The position numbers and the translations under genes were made by a program. 64,000 nt of DNA from Candidatus Enterococcus moelleringii (GTDB lineage: Bacteria; Bacillota; Bacilli; Lactobacillales; Enterococcaceae), in the NCBI RefSeq assembly GCF_017377575.1, contig NZ_JAFREM010000004.1:248001-312000 (forward strand), read 5' to 3'. This document shows, one piece after another, positions 25,887 through 33,945 of this stretch (its first letter is position 1; each line of letters starts with the position of its first letter). The notes under the pieces are model-generated. The model had not been told where the DNA came from. It was given only the letters and a program-made list of their open reading frames with translations, and made no database searches.

Positions 25887-26684
25887 TTAAAAAGTAAGCG
25901 CATCCTTGACGGAATAATAACCAGGCTTTTGTTGGGCCGCATAAGCAGCACAATCACAGGCGCCGCTGGCAAAGCATTTGAAATTGTAGCTATGGTGGCT
26001 GATTTCCAAGCGTTCACCGAAGCCGCCGAAGGTTACGCTGTGACTGCTGGGATAGTCTCCCATGCGCATCGAGTGATAACCAATCGTATTTTCCTGCCGC
26101 AAACTCTCACCCTCACGACCATACACTGCCATATCGGTTATCTCCTGATCTAACGCTTTGGCGATCACTTCCCCTAATTCCTTCGAAGTGCCGCTAGGGG
26201 CATCCTTTTTCCAGCGATCATGCATCTCCACGATTTCTATATCCGTTTCATTGCCAATGGCTGCTGCCGCGATCTCTAACAAGCGGCTCATCACACTGAC
26301 TAATTTTGAGGTATTAGCCGCATACAGCATCGGAATGGTTTGCCCGGCTTGGCGGAAGTGCTCCATTTCTTCTGGTGAAAAACCGGTGGTGCCGCAAACC
26401 AGCGCTTTTTTATGCTGGACCGCTAAGTTTAGTACCGCTAAACTCATTTCTCTGGTGGAAAAATCAATCATCACATCACATTGATCAATGATCGTTTTTA
26501 AATCGTCCACTACCGGAACACCTAAATCAGTACCAACACCTGCTGCTCTGCCTAAATCTTCACCGATATAGTCGCGGCCAACAGGTCCTACTCCACCAAC
26601 TAAGTGCATATCCTCCCGTTCGGCTGCGATCTGAGTGATTAAACGGCCCATTTTCCCCTTTGGTCCTACTACGATTACATTCAT
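25887..26684 (-). CDS. dapB: 4-hydroxy-tetrahydrodipicolinate reductase
   Basis: A 265-residue NAD(P)H-dependent enzyme of lysine and diaminopimelate synthesis. It has the dinucleotide-binding start 'VVGPKGKMGRLI', the 'GTTGFSPEE' segment and the substrate/catalytic motif 'MHDRWKKDAPSGTS'. The second His of the usual H-H pair in that motif is Asp here. The other dap genes are not adjacent; it is monocistronic. GAGGAG precedes the ATG. Confidence 0.93.
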   Translation of the reverse strand: MNVIVVGPKGKMGRLITQIAAEREDMHLVGGVGPVGRDYIGEDLGRAAGVGTDLGVPVVDDLKTIIDQCDVMIDFSTREMSLAVLNLAVQHKKALVCGTTGFSPEEMEHFRQAGQTIPMLYAANTSKLVSVMSRLLEIAAAAIGNETDIEIVEMHDRWKKDAPSGTSKELGEVIAKALDQEITDMAVYGREGESLRQENTIGYHSMRMGDYPSSHSVTFGGFGERLEISHHSYNFKCFASGACDCAAYAAQQKPGYYSVKDALTF

Positions 26685-26809
26685 GCTTTTCTCCTCGCTT
26701 TCATTACTTGCAGTTTACCATGGACTCCGATCAGATCGGCGAAAAATTTCCCTATTTTTGCAGAAGTTATGCCGTCTGAATAAAAAGATGAAAATTTCTG
26801 AAAAAATGC

Positions 26810-26838
26810 TTACGAGAATTTTTTTTCTGTGGTAAGGT
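26810..26838 (+). promoter_or_regulatory. Possible promoter of the DUF2798 gene
   Basis: TTACGA (26810-26815), 17 bases, TAAGGT (26833-26838). Confidence 0.45.
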
Positions 26839-26870
26839 AAAAAATGTACCAAGAAAAAGGAGTGGATATT

Positions 26871-27332
26871 TTGCCAACAAACAAAAAAGAAGGAATTATT
26901 TTTACTACATTAATGTGCTTTTTAATGGTTTTGGGGATGAGTGCATACAACTTGCTGATTCACCAACACTTTACTCTTAGCGGTCTATTAATTGGTTTGG
27001 TTCCAGGATTTGTCGTAGCATTCATTTTGGATGTATTTGTCGTAGGGGTTTATGCTAAGAAGCTGGCCTTCAAATTACCGATCAACCGTGAGAAGAAATG
27101 GCAAGCAATCATTGCAATCTCTTGCTTAATGGTCTTAGGAATGGTTACTTTCATGTCTATGTTCGGTGTTATTATGGAAATCGGCATTACCAGCCATATT
27201 TTCTCAGACTACCTAACTGCATGGAGAATGAACTTTATCGCAGCGTTGCCATTACAGCTGTTGATCGTGGGACCATTTTCACGAATGGTTTTACAAAAAG
27301 TCCAAATGAACGCAAAAGCTGCCCTTAGCTAA
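26871..27332 (+). CDS. DUF2798 membrane protein
   Basis: A 153-residue membrane protein with four helices formed by two DUF2798 repeats (each starting near 'CFLMVLGMSAYN' and 'CLMVLGMVTFM'). The start is TTG at 26871 because a strong AAAAAGGAG lies eight bases upstream; the ATG 27 bases earlier has no such site and overlaps it. The function of the family is unknown. Monocistronic with its own terminator. Confidence 0.75.
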   Translation: MPTNKKEGIIFTTLMCFLMVLGMSAYNLLIHQHFTLSGLLIGLVPGFVVAFILDVFVVGVYAKKLAFKLPINREKKWQAIIAISCLMVLGMVTFMSMFGVIMEIGITSHIFSDYLTAWRMNFIAALPLQLLIVGPFSRMVLQKVQMNAKAALS

Positions 27333-27348
27333 GAGCAGCTTGATCTAA

Positions 27349-27377
27349 AGCCGTCGCTTGTTGACGGCTTTTTTTAT
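27349..27377 (+). terminator. Terminator of the DUF2798 gene
   Basis: AAAGCCGTC-GCTTGTT-GACGGCTTT followed by a T run. Confidence 0.85.
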
Positions 27378-27425
27378 TTCCAGAAAAAGTATAAGGGTTT
27401 CACCAGTATCAAGCCGATATCCGGC

Positions 27426-28319
27426 TTAGCAATATTGTTTTTCCGGCATTAACAACTGAATCGCTTGTTGGGCTAAGGTTAGCGGATCGCTTCCTGTCAG
27501 CCGAACCTTCGCACCTTCGGCTTCCATATCTTCTGCTAGAAATCCATAAAATTCCCAGCCAACAGCTAATTTATTGGCATAGGCGCCGATAGGAATTTCG
27601 CAGTTGCCGTCCATTTGTCGCAAGAAATAGCGCTCGGCTTCAGCTGCTGCATAGGTGGTTTCATCAGTTAATTGTGCCAACAGCTGCTGCAGCTCCACGT
27701 CTTCTTTGCGGCATTCAATCCCTAGAATTCCTTGTCCAACCGCAGGGACACATTCGTCAGGAGTCAAAATATGATAGGCTGGCAGCTGATTAAAATAATT
27801 CATCCGCTCCAAGCCGGCACATGCCAGAACCGTGCCATCCATCTTTTCAGTTATCATTTTTTTCAGCCGGGTTTCGATCTTGCCGCGGATTGGCACAATC
27901 GCTACATTGGGATACAGCTGGCTGATCTGCTTGTTGCGGCGCATACTGCTGGTGCCAATCACCAGTGGACGTGCTTGCGACAAAATACCCGGTTCTCTTA
28001 AAATCAGACAATCATAGGGCATGGCTCGTTTAGGAGTAGCCGCCAAAATCAAATCCTCTGGCAGACACGCCGGTAAATCCTTCAGACTATGCACCGCAAA
28101 ATCAATTGTCTTTTGCTGCAGATGGTATTCTACTTCCTTCACGAAGACCCCTTTGCCGCCAATTTGCGTCAGCGGCGCATGAGGCATCCGATCCCCCTTA
28201 GTAGAAAGACCCACAATCTCGATATCAATTGGATATAATTTTTGTAATTGCTCCACGACCAACTGGGTCTGCTTCATGGCTAATGGACTTTTGCGGGTGC
28301 CTACTCTTAAGGTCTTCAT
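27426..28319 (-). CDS. hemC: Hydroxymethylbilane synthase (porphobilinogen deaminase)
   Basis: A 297-residue enzyme that polymerises four porphobilinogens to hydroxymethylbilane. 'LRVGTRKSPLAMKQT' opens domain 1, and the dipyrromethane cofactor cysteine is Cys240 in 'DGNCEIPIGA'. It is the last gene of the nitrite module, 17 bases after the nitrite channel gene. The product is probably directed to siroheme for NirB. Other early tetrapyrrole genes are not in the window. Confidence 0.93.
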   Translation of the reverse strand: MKTLRVGTRKSPLAMKQTQLVVEQLQKLYPIDIEIVGLSTKGDRMPHAPLTQIGGKGVFVKEVEYHLQQKTIDFAVHSLKDLPACLPEDLILAATPKRAMPYDCLILREPGILSQARPLVIGTSSMRRNKQISQLYPNVAIVPIRGKIETRLKKMITEKMDGTVLACAGLERMNYFNQLPAYHILTPDECVPAVGQGILGIECRKEDVELQQLLAQLTDETTYAAAEAERYFLRQMDGNCEIPIGAYANKLAVGWEFYGFLAEDMEAEGAKVRLTGSDPLTLAQQAIQLLMPEKQYC

Positions 28320-28336
28320 TTTATCCCTCTATCTGT

Positions 28337-29158
28337 TTAGTCTTCTACGATTATAGACGAGCTCTCCGGCTTTTCCAACTCTTTTTGAGTCGACTTCATT
28401 CCGACTTTAAAGGCCAAGAAATACATACCTGCTAAAATTACCCCACCGCCAATCAAATTTCCTGACCAGACAAACACCATGTTTTGAACAAATTCGCCAA
28501 TGGTTGCTCCTCCAGCCAAAATCCCCGCTGCGATAAAAAACATATTAGCAACTACGTGCTGATACCCGGCAATTACAAAGGCCGCCACCGGCAGCAGCGT
28601 ACCGAACATTTTGCCGATAAAATCGCGAGAGGCCATATTCATATACACGCCGGTACAAACTAAGATATTGCAGGCAATTCCCGATAAGAAGGCCTGTAAA
28701 GGTGCATCGGCGGTTTTGGCCTGCGCGACGGCAATTGTTCGTTCCACAAAAGCCCCTTGTAAAGTATTGGAAAAATAGCCGAAGAAAATTGCAACAATCA
28801 CAGCGCCCAGCAGATTGAACAAGGTAACTAAAAACATATTGCGGGCCCATTGTTTTAAAGTAATTTCTTTAGCGTAGAGGGCCATGCTGACCGCCAGCAT
28901 ATTGCCGGTAACTAGTTCTCCGCCGACTAGTAATAAGCAAATCAAGCCAAAAGGAAAGATCAAGGCCCCCAATAAATTGACCAAGGTTCCCCATTCTTTA
29001 GGCATCGATCCCATCGTGCGAATCATTGCCACTCCAGCCAAACCAATAAACACTCCGGCCATGACTCCTAATACTGCTGTCGTTAAAAAGCTGTAATTGG
29101 CCTTGGCTTTGCCGCGGGCAATTGCTTCGTCGACTAATTCTTTTGGTGATAATGACAT
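28337..29158 (-). CDS. nirC: Formate/nitrite channel (NirC/FocA family)
   Basis: A 273-residue membrane protein with six helices and FNT signatures: 'AGVFIGLAGVAM' near the start, 'VGGELVTGNMLAV' and 'CNILVCTGVYM'. FNT proteins are pentameric channels for formate or nitrite. Its position between nirD and hemC indicates nitrite uptake or export. ATG 29158 is used, eight bases after GGAG; TTG 29164 is too close to it. A stable hairpin lies in the 105-base gap to nirD. Confidence 0.88.
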   Translation of the reverse strand: MSLSPKELVDEAIARGKAKANYSFLTTAVLGVMAGVFIGLAGVAMIRTMGSMPKEWGTLVNLLGALIFPFGLICLLLVGGELVTGNMLAVSMALYAKEITLKQWARNMFLVTLFNLLGAVIVAIFFGYFSNTLQGAFVERTIAVAQAKTADAPLQAFLSGIACNILVCTGVYMNMASRDFIGKMFGTLLPVAAFVIAGYQHVVANMFFIAAGILAGGATIGEFVQNMVFVWSGNLIGGGVILAGMYFLAFKVGMKSTQKELEKPESSSIIVED

Positions 29159-29198
29159 ATTCAAAACTCCTTCTTTTTCATTTTTAAAGGAAGGCTCG

Positions 29199-29236
29199 CC
29201 GCTGACTTTTAACTGTCAAAAGTTCAAAGTCAGCGG
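29199..29236 (-). promoter_or_regulatory. Intercistronic hairpin between nirD and nirC
   Basis: CCGCTGACTTTT (29199-29210) pairs with AAAGTCAGCGG (29226-29236). No U run follows on the minus strand, so it is more likely an mRNA processing or stabilising element than a terminator. Confidence 0.55.
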
Positions 29237-29263
29237 ACCCCGCTCCAACATATGAGATCCTGG

Positions 29264-29566
29264 CTATACCTCGACAAAAATGTCGTCACCGATAATTTCG
29301 ACCGGATAAACAGTTAATTGTCCTTCGTCCGGTTCCTGGATCATACCGTCAACTAAGGAAATTTTGTATTCCCGCATGGGTTCATACAGGTATTCCCCCG
29401 AAACGATCCCTTCCAAAACTGGTGCATTGGTTAACGGACAATTATCCTCAATAGCAAAAACACGGCCGTCAGTAACTTGAAAGAGGGCGATTTTTTGATC
29501 TTCAATGACGACAGAGCGCCCCACTCTTGGCATCAATTTTGATTGTTTCGTTGCTAATACTTTCAT
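29264..29566 (-). CDS. nirD: Nitrite reductase small subunit NirD
   Basis: A 100-residue Rieske-fold protein that lacks the iron-sulfur ligands. The first ligand pair position reads 'CPLTNAP' (Cys but no His) and the second 'YEPMREYKISL' (neither Cys nor His), as in other NirD subunits. It partners NirB in the cytoplasmic NADH-dependent reduction of nitrite to ammonium. It starts one base after the nirB stop. Confidence 0.9.
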   Translation of the reverse strand: MKVLATKQSKLMPRVGRSVVIEDQKIALFQVTDGRVFAIEDNCPLTNAPVLEGIVSGEYLYEPMREYKISLVDGMIQEPDEGQLTVYPVEIIGDDIFVEV

Positions 29567-29567
29567 C

Positions 29568-32006
29568 CTATTTCACCGCTCCCACTAGTTCTGGCTTTTC
29601 AATCGTGTACATTTTCTCCCGCAAATCAACGTCTTTAATGATTGGTCCCCAAGTATCTGTGCGTCCTTTGGCAGCAATCGTTTTATTCAGCTCTTCCCAA
29701 AGTCCTTTACGTTTCTCTTCATCCAATAAGACCGTTTTGACATTCTCAAAGCCCATTCGCGCTACCCACGGAGCTGTCCGTTCACCGTAAATGCCGGTTT
29801 CGCGATAGTATTGCAGCATCGCGCCGCACAAATCAATCACTTCATCTTCTGTTTCCACTGTTACCAAGTGCTGGGCTTCAACTAATTCCGTTCCGCCGTT
29901 GCCGCCGATCATAATTTGAAAACCGCTGTCTACACCGATGATTCCAAAGTCCTTCACCGCTGATTCCACACAGCTGCGGGGACAACCGGATACGCCGACT
30001 TTGAATTTATGGGGGGTGTCGATGTATTCAAAGGTTTCTTCAATGCGAACCCCCAGCTCCATCGTTTTTTGCGTACCGAAGCGGCAGAAGCTTTGGCCGA
30101 CACAGGTCTTCACTGAGCGGAAAACTTTGCCGTAGGCTTGGGCTGCTACCATGTCCAGTTCTTCCCAAATTTTCGGCAGATCTTCTTTCTTCACGCCGTA
30201 CAAACCAATTCGTTGTGATCCGGTTACCTTCACTAGCGGCACATCATAGCGCTCAGCCACTTGAGCCAATTGCATTAACTGCTGCGGCGAAGTTTTACCG
30301 CCCCGCATTCTTGGCACAACCGAAAAGGTGCCGTCTTTTTGAATATTGGCGTGCATCCGTTCGTTGACCACCCGTGAATCTCTTTCGTCCTCGTGCTCTT
30401 CCGGCCAAGCAACGTTCAAATAAAAATTGACGGCTGGACGACATTTTGAGCAGCCTTCTGCATTACGCCAATCTAAGGCTTCAAATACTTCTGAGGTGCT
30501 GGTTAAGTGTTTGGCATAAATTTGCGTCACCACTTGGTCGCGATTCAGATCAGTACACCCACAAATCCCCGTAGCTGTCGTTACCGCATCCCCTAATTCG
30601 TATTCCAGCAAGGTTTGGATTTGCGGCTTACACTTGCCGCAAGAAGTTCCCGCCTTGGTTACTTTGCCGACTTCCGCCACACTGGACAGGCCTTTTTCCC
30701 GAATTGAACGTAAAATTTTGCCTTTTTCAACGCCATTACAGCCGCAGACTGCCTCATCGTCATCCCATTCGAGGACATCTTGGCCCATTCCGGCACCCTC
30801 GCCAATTGCCTGCAAGACAGCGATCGACTGCAAATCCTCGATCGTTTGGCCTTTTTTCATCATGTTGTAATAACGGCTGCCATCATCGGTGTCGCCGTAT
30901 AGGACGATGCCTTGAATTTTTCCGTCCTTCAAGAAGATCTTTTTGTATTTCCGGGAAGCACTGTCAAAGGCTTCGATGCTGTCCATGCCTTCTGTGTTCA
31001 AAATATTCCCCGCTGAATACAAGTCTGCTCCAGATACCTTCAAGGAAGTAAAAGTTTTCGATCCTTGATACGCCTTAACCTCTGGCTGATCAGTCAATCT
31101 GTCCGCCAAAATCTTGCCTTGCTCAAACAATGGAGCTACCAAGCCGTAGCAAGTTCCGTTATGCTCAACACATTCTCCCACACCATAGATATCCGACAAA
31201 CTGGTCTCCATGTAGTCATTCACGACAATCCCGCGATTTACTGCTAAACCAATTTCCCGCGCCAATTCAACCGCTGGGCGGATGCCGATGGACATGACGA
31301 TTAAATCTGTTTCAATCTCTTCCTCGTTGGCAAAGCGCATGCCGGTAACCCGCTGATCCCCTAAGATTTCTTTGGTGCTGTATTCCATTAAGAACTTCAA
31401 GCCTTGATCTTCTAATTCCGCCTGTAAAAGCTTGCCGGCTTTTTCATCCAATTGCGTTTCCATCAGCCATTTGGCTAAATGAACCACAGTCACATCCATG
31501 CCTTGCTCTTGTAGGCCCTTTGCAGCTTCCAGCCCTAGAAGTCCGCCACCGATAACGACTGCCTTTTTGTATTTTGCAGTTGCTGCCAGCATTTCAGCGG
31601 TGTCATCAATCGTTCGGAAAGCCACAACACCTTCTTTGTCGGCACCAGGAATCGGCAGAATAAAGGGATGGGAGCCGGTTGCCATGATCAATTTGTCATA
31701 AGGAATGACTTCGCCGGATTCTGTCGTAACGGTTTTTACCTGGGGATCGACTCCAACTGCTGGATTGTTGTTGATCAGTTCAATCTGATTTTCTTCGTAC
31801 CAGTCCAACGGATTTGTGATGATCTCATCTACGGTCATTTTCTTTTGCAACACATTGGACAGCATGATGCGATTGTAATTGGGATACTCTTCATTTCCGA
31901 TAATGGTGATTGTGTAGCGCTCCGGATCGCGTTCCAAAATTTCCTCAACGGTGCGAACTCCGGCCATACCATTGCCAATGACAACTAAACGTTCTTTCAT
32001 TTTCAT
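29568..32006 (-). CDS. nirB: NADH-dependent nitrite reductase large subunit
   Basis: An 812-residue cytoplasmic enzyme reducing nitrite to ammonium. In order: an FAD/NAD(P) pyridine-nucleotide oxidoreductase domain ('VVIGNGMAGVRTVEEI', 'VIGGGLLGLEAAKGL'), two BFD-like [2Fe-2S] modules ('CGCNGVEKG...CGKCKPQ' and 'CGCTDLNRD...CSKCRPA'), a ferredoxin-like half domain and the siroheme/[4Fe-4S] domain with Cys635, Cys641, Cys675 and Cys679. Full length. Start at ATG 32006, or two codons later, after GAGG. nirD follows at once; sirB and sirC upstream supply its cofactor. Confidence 0.95.
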   Translation of the reverse strand: MKMKERLVVIGNGMAGVRTVEEILERDPERYTITIIGNEEYPNYNRIMLSNVLQKKMTVDEIITNPLDWYEENQIELINNNPAVGVDPQVKTVTTESGEVIPYDKLIMATGSHPFILPIPGADKEGVVAFRTIDDTAEMLAATAKYKKAVVIGGGLLGLEAAKGLQEQGMDVTVVHLAKWLMETQLDEKAGKLLQAELEDQGLKFLMEYSTKEILGDQRVTGMRFANEEEIETDLIVMSIGIRPAVELAREIGLAVNRGIVVNDYMETSLSDIYGVGECVEHNGTCYGLVAPLFEQGKILADRLTDQPEVKAYQGSKTFTSLKVSGADLYSAGNILNTEGMDSIEAFDSASRKYKKIFLKDGKIQGIVLYGDTDDGSRYYNMMKKGQTIEDLQSIAVLQAIGEGAGMGQDVLEWDDDEAVCGCNGVEKGKILRSIREKGLSSVAEVGKVTKAGTSCGKCKPQIQTLLEYELGDAVTTATGICGCTDLNRDQVVTQIYAKHLTSTSEVFEALDWRNAEGCSKCRPAVNFYLNVAWPEEHEDERDSRVVNERMHANIQKDGTFSVVPRMRGGKTSPQQLMQLAQVAERYDVPLVKVTGSQRIGLYGVKKEDLPKIWEELDMVAAQAYGKVFRSVKTCVGQSFCRFGTQKTMELGVRIEETFEYIDTPHKFKVGVSGCPRSCVESAVKDFGIIGVDSGFQIMIGGNGGTELVEAQHLVTVETEDEVIDLCGAMLQYYRETGIYGERTAPWVARMGFENVKTVLLDEEKRKGLWEELNKTIAAKGRTDTWGPIIKDVDLREKMYTIEKPELVGAVK

Positions 32007-32028
32007 TCCACCTCGACCTGCTTATTGT

Positions 32029-32046
32029 TTGTTCATAACATCACAA
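32029..32046 (-). promoter_or_regulatory. Rex-like dyad upstream of nirB
   Basis: TTGTGATGTTATGAACAA (minus strand) matches the 18-base Rex consensus TTGTGAA-N4-TTCACAA with mismatches mainly in the right half. It lies 23-40 bases before nirB. Rex would link expression to the NADH/NAD+ ratio. Weak evidence. Confidence 0.35.
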
Positions 32047-32072
32047 TAAAGGAATTGCCTCAGCTTTTATAT

Positions 32073-32086
32073 TAGGGAATCCCCTA
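32073..32086 (-). promoter_or_regulatory. GC-rich palindrome upstream of nirB (candidate NreC site)
   Basis: TAGGG-AATC-CCCTA is an exact inverted repeat in AT-rich surroundings, 67-80 bases before nirB. NreC of staphylococci is described as binding GC-rich palindromes upstream of nitrate and nitrite reduction operons, and nreC is encoded next door. The assignment is inferred. Confidence 0.55.
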
Positions 32087-32152
32087 TATGTGGGTAAAAT
32101 GATGCAAAACATTTTAAAAATGGGCTAGAATTTGATCATTGGCCGCTTTTTC

Positions 32153-32187
32153 CCAAAAGAAAAAGCCGTTAGCTTTTAACTAACGAC
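32153..32187 (-). terminator. Terminator of the nreABC-sirBC operon
   Basis: CGTTAG...CTAACG hairpin followed by GCTTTTTC on the minus strand. Its stem includes the last codons and stop of sirC. Confidence 0.65.
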
Positions 32188-32621
32188 TTGAGAAACGCCT
32201 GAACGGCTGATTTCAATTTTTTGGCGGTTTCTGGTGATTTGCCGCCAGTAGTAATTGCCAGACCGATGTCTTTTTCTTTGACAAAAACCATGTTGAAAAA
32301 GTTGCTGCGGCTTTGCTTGGTGGTGTCATTGACTAGTTGTTCAGGAGTTACTTCTTGTAAAATCCTCTGGTTTACCGTTTCGTTGTCGGTACAAATAAAC
32401 ACCATCTGAAATCCTTGCGTGTCCCCCGTTTGAAAAGGTCGTTGGTGCCAGACAATTCGGCCTTCCTCAGCTAATCGCGACAAGTCACTCGTTACAACTG
32501 GTGCAATCACTGTAGGTTTTCCACCTTCTTCCACTAAACCTTTGATTTTTCTAGTGGCAATTTTTCCGCCGCCGATCACCAAAACCGACAGCCGACTTAA
32601 ATGAACTAAAATAGGATACAT
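32169..32621 (-). CDS. sirC: Precorrin-2 dehydrogenase (SirC/Met8/CysG-N type)
   Basis: A 150-residue NAD-dependent enzyme oxidising precorrin-2 to sirohydrochlorin. 'VLVIGGGKIATRKIKGLVEEG' (split: VLVIGGGKIA, RKIKGL) is the nucleotide-binding start, and 'ICTDNETVNQRI' and 'AITTGGKSPETAKKL' match the family. It is shorter than CysG-type fusions, with no methyltransferase or extended C-terminal domain. It overlaps the sirB stop (TAATG), so the two are coupled. Product goes to siroheme for NirB. Confidence 0.88.
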   Translation of the reverse strand: MYPILVHLSRLSVLVIGGGKIATRKIKGLVEEGGKPTVIAPVVTSDLSRLAEEGRIVWHQRPFQTGDTQGFQMVFICTDNETVNQRILQEVTPEQLVNDTTKQSRSNFFNMVFVKEKDIGLAITTGGKSPETAKKLKSAVQAFLKSLVKS

Positions 32622-33301
32622 TAAACTTCACCTAGCCGTTCCTTGATGGCCGCTTCTAAAGCCGGCTGATCCTGTAAAGTGGGCAAGATTTCATCCATCG
32701 TTCCTCGCTGCTCACGAATATCATTAGTGATTTTCTTTGCTAAATAGCCCTCTGCTAAAAACAAACGCTGGACAATCAAAGGATCGGGATGCTGCGTTAG
32801 AATTTCTTGGTAAAGATGCTCCCCATGATAGTGAGCCGGGTGAACCGCTCGACCCGTGGCAGCCGCAACACGTTGGGCAACCTGGCACAGCTGCTGATAA
32901 GGCGCTTCGTAATGAGGTGTGCCATGGGCAATTAGTAATACATCCCCTTTAAGTTCAGCTTGTTCAACTTGCTGAATGAGGTAATCGCTCACTGCCTGAG
33001 TCGTGCCCAACGTGTCCAAGATACGATAGGGAAGCTGACCGGCTAGCACTTCATCCGCCCGTTTGGGTAAATCCTCCTTGGCATGAGTCGCTGGGAACAA
33101 TAAAATCGGTAAAAACACAATTTCCTCCAGCTGTTTTGCTAGTAAAGAATGCATCGCGTCTTCTAAGGTTTGCTGCTCACCTTCTAATAAACCAATTTCA
33201 TAGGGGCAGGTTAGGTCCTTGGCCGCTTGTTCAATCAGCGCCATATTAGTAGTTGAAAGCTTGTTTTTTCGTCCATGTAAAACAAAGATAATTCCCTTCA
33301 T
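32621..33301 (-). CDS. sirB: Sirohydrochlorin ferrochelatase (CbiX/SirB family)
   Basis: A 226-residue protein of two CbiX-like halves. 'GIIFVLHGRKNK' carries the first metal-binding histidine and 'LLFPATHAKEDLP' the second; the second half begins at 'GDVLLIAHGTPHY'. It inserts Fe2+ (or Co2+ in related enzymes) into sirohydrochlorin. Placement between nreC and sirC supports siroheme. AGGAGG precedes the ATG. Confidence 0.88.
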   Translation of the reverse strand: MKGIIFVLHGRKNKLSTTNMALIEQAAKDLTCPYEIGLLEGEQQTLEDAMHSLLAKQLEEIVFLPILLFPATHAKEDLPKRADEVLAGQLPYRILDTLGTTQAVSDYLIQQVEQAELKGDVLLIAHGTPHYEAPYQQLCQVAQRVAAATGRAVHPAHYHGEHLYQEILTQHPDPLIVQRLFLAEGYLAKKITNDIREQRGTMDEILPTLQDQPALEAAIKERLGEV

Positions 33302-33312
33302 CGGTTTTCCTC

Positions 33313-33945
33313 CTAAAATTCAATCAGGTGATGCTTTAAGCTGTATTGCAGCAAACTGGCATAGCTTTCCAGCTGCAGTTTTTTCCGCACATTGGCTTTG
33401 TGCACCTCCACCGTTTTCACCGAAATAAACAGGCGCTCAGCAATTTGCTTATTGTTGTAGCCTAAGGCAATTAACGGCAAAATTTCCTTCTCCCGTTTGG
33501 AAAGACTGCCGTATAGCGGGTCCTCTTTTTCCAGCGCGATCTTGCTTAAGGCGTGTTCTGTATAGCCGTCGTAGCATTGCTTGCCTTGATACACTTGGCG
33601 GATAGTTTCGATTAAGGTTTCATCGTTTGCTGTCTTTAACAAGAATCCATCGGCTTTGGCTTCCAGGGCTTCACGAACATAGGAACGTTCATCGTGCATG
33701 GTCAAAACGATCACCTTTACTTCAGGAAAAGCTTCCTTCAAACGCTTGGTAGTCAACAATCCATTCTCCCCAGGCGGCATGCTGATATCGATTAAAACAA
33801 GCTCAATCAGCTGACTTTCCACCGTCATAAACACTTCATGTCCATCAGCGGCGTCAGCGACTACTTCCATATCCGGTTGTGCGTTAATCAAAAAGGCCAG
33901 GGCGTTTCTGATCATGGCATGGTCATCAGCGATAAGTATCTTCAT
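33313..33945 (-). CDS. nreC: LuxR-family response regulator NreC
   Basis: A 210-residue regulator. The receiver domain has Asp7/Asp8 and phospho-acceptor Asp53 ('VLIDISMPPG'), then Lys in 'FLLKTA'. The C-terminal LuxR helix-turn-helix reads 'LSKREKEILPLIALGYNNKQIAERL' (split: SKREKEIL, NNKQIAERLF, VKTVEVHKANV). It overlaps the nreB stop by four bases. It probably activates nirBD and the sir genes in response to nitrate and low oxygen, by analogy with staphylococci. Confidence 0.9.
   Translation of the reverse strand: MKILIADDHAMIRNALAFLINAQPDMEVVADAADGHEVFMTVESQLIELVLIDISMPPGENGLLTTKRLKEAFPEVKVIVLTMHDERSYVREALEAKADGFLLKTANDETLIETIRQVYQGKQCYDGYTEHALSKIALEKEDPLYGSLSKREKEILPLIALGYNNKQIAERLFISVKTVEVHKANVRKKLQLESYASLLQYSLKHHLIEF

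Noticed and set aside
29264-29566. A Rieske [2Fe-2S] protein
   Set aside because: The fold is right, but the Cys/His ligands are missing, which identifies NirD instead.
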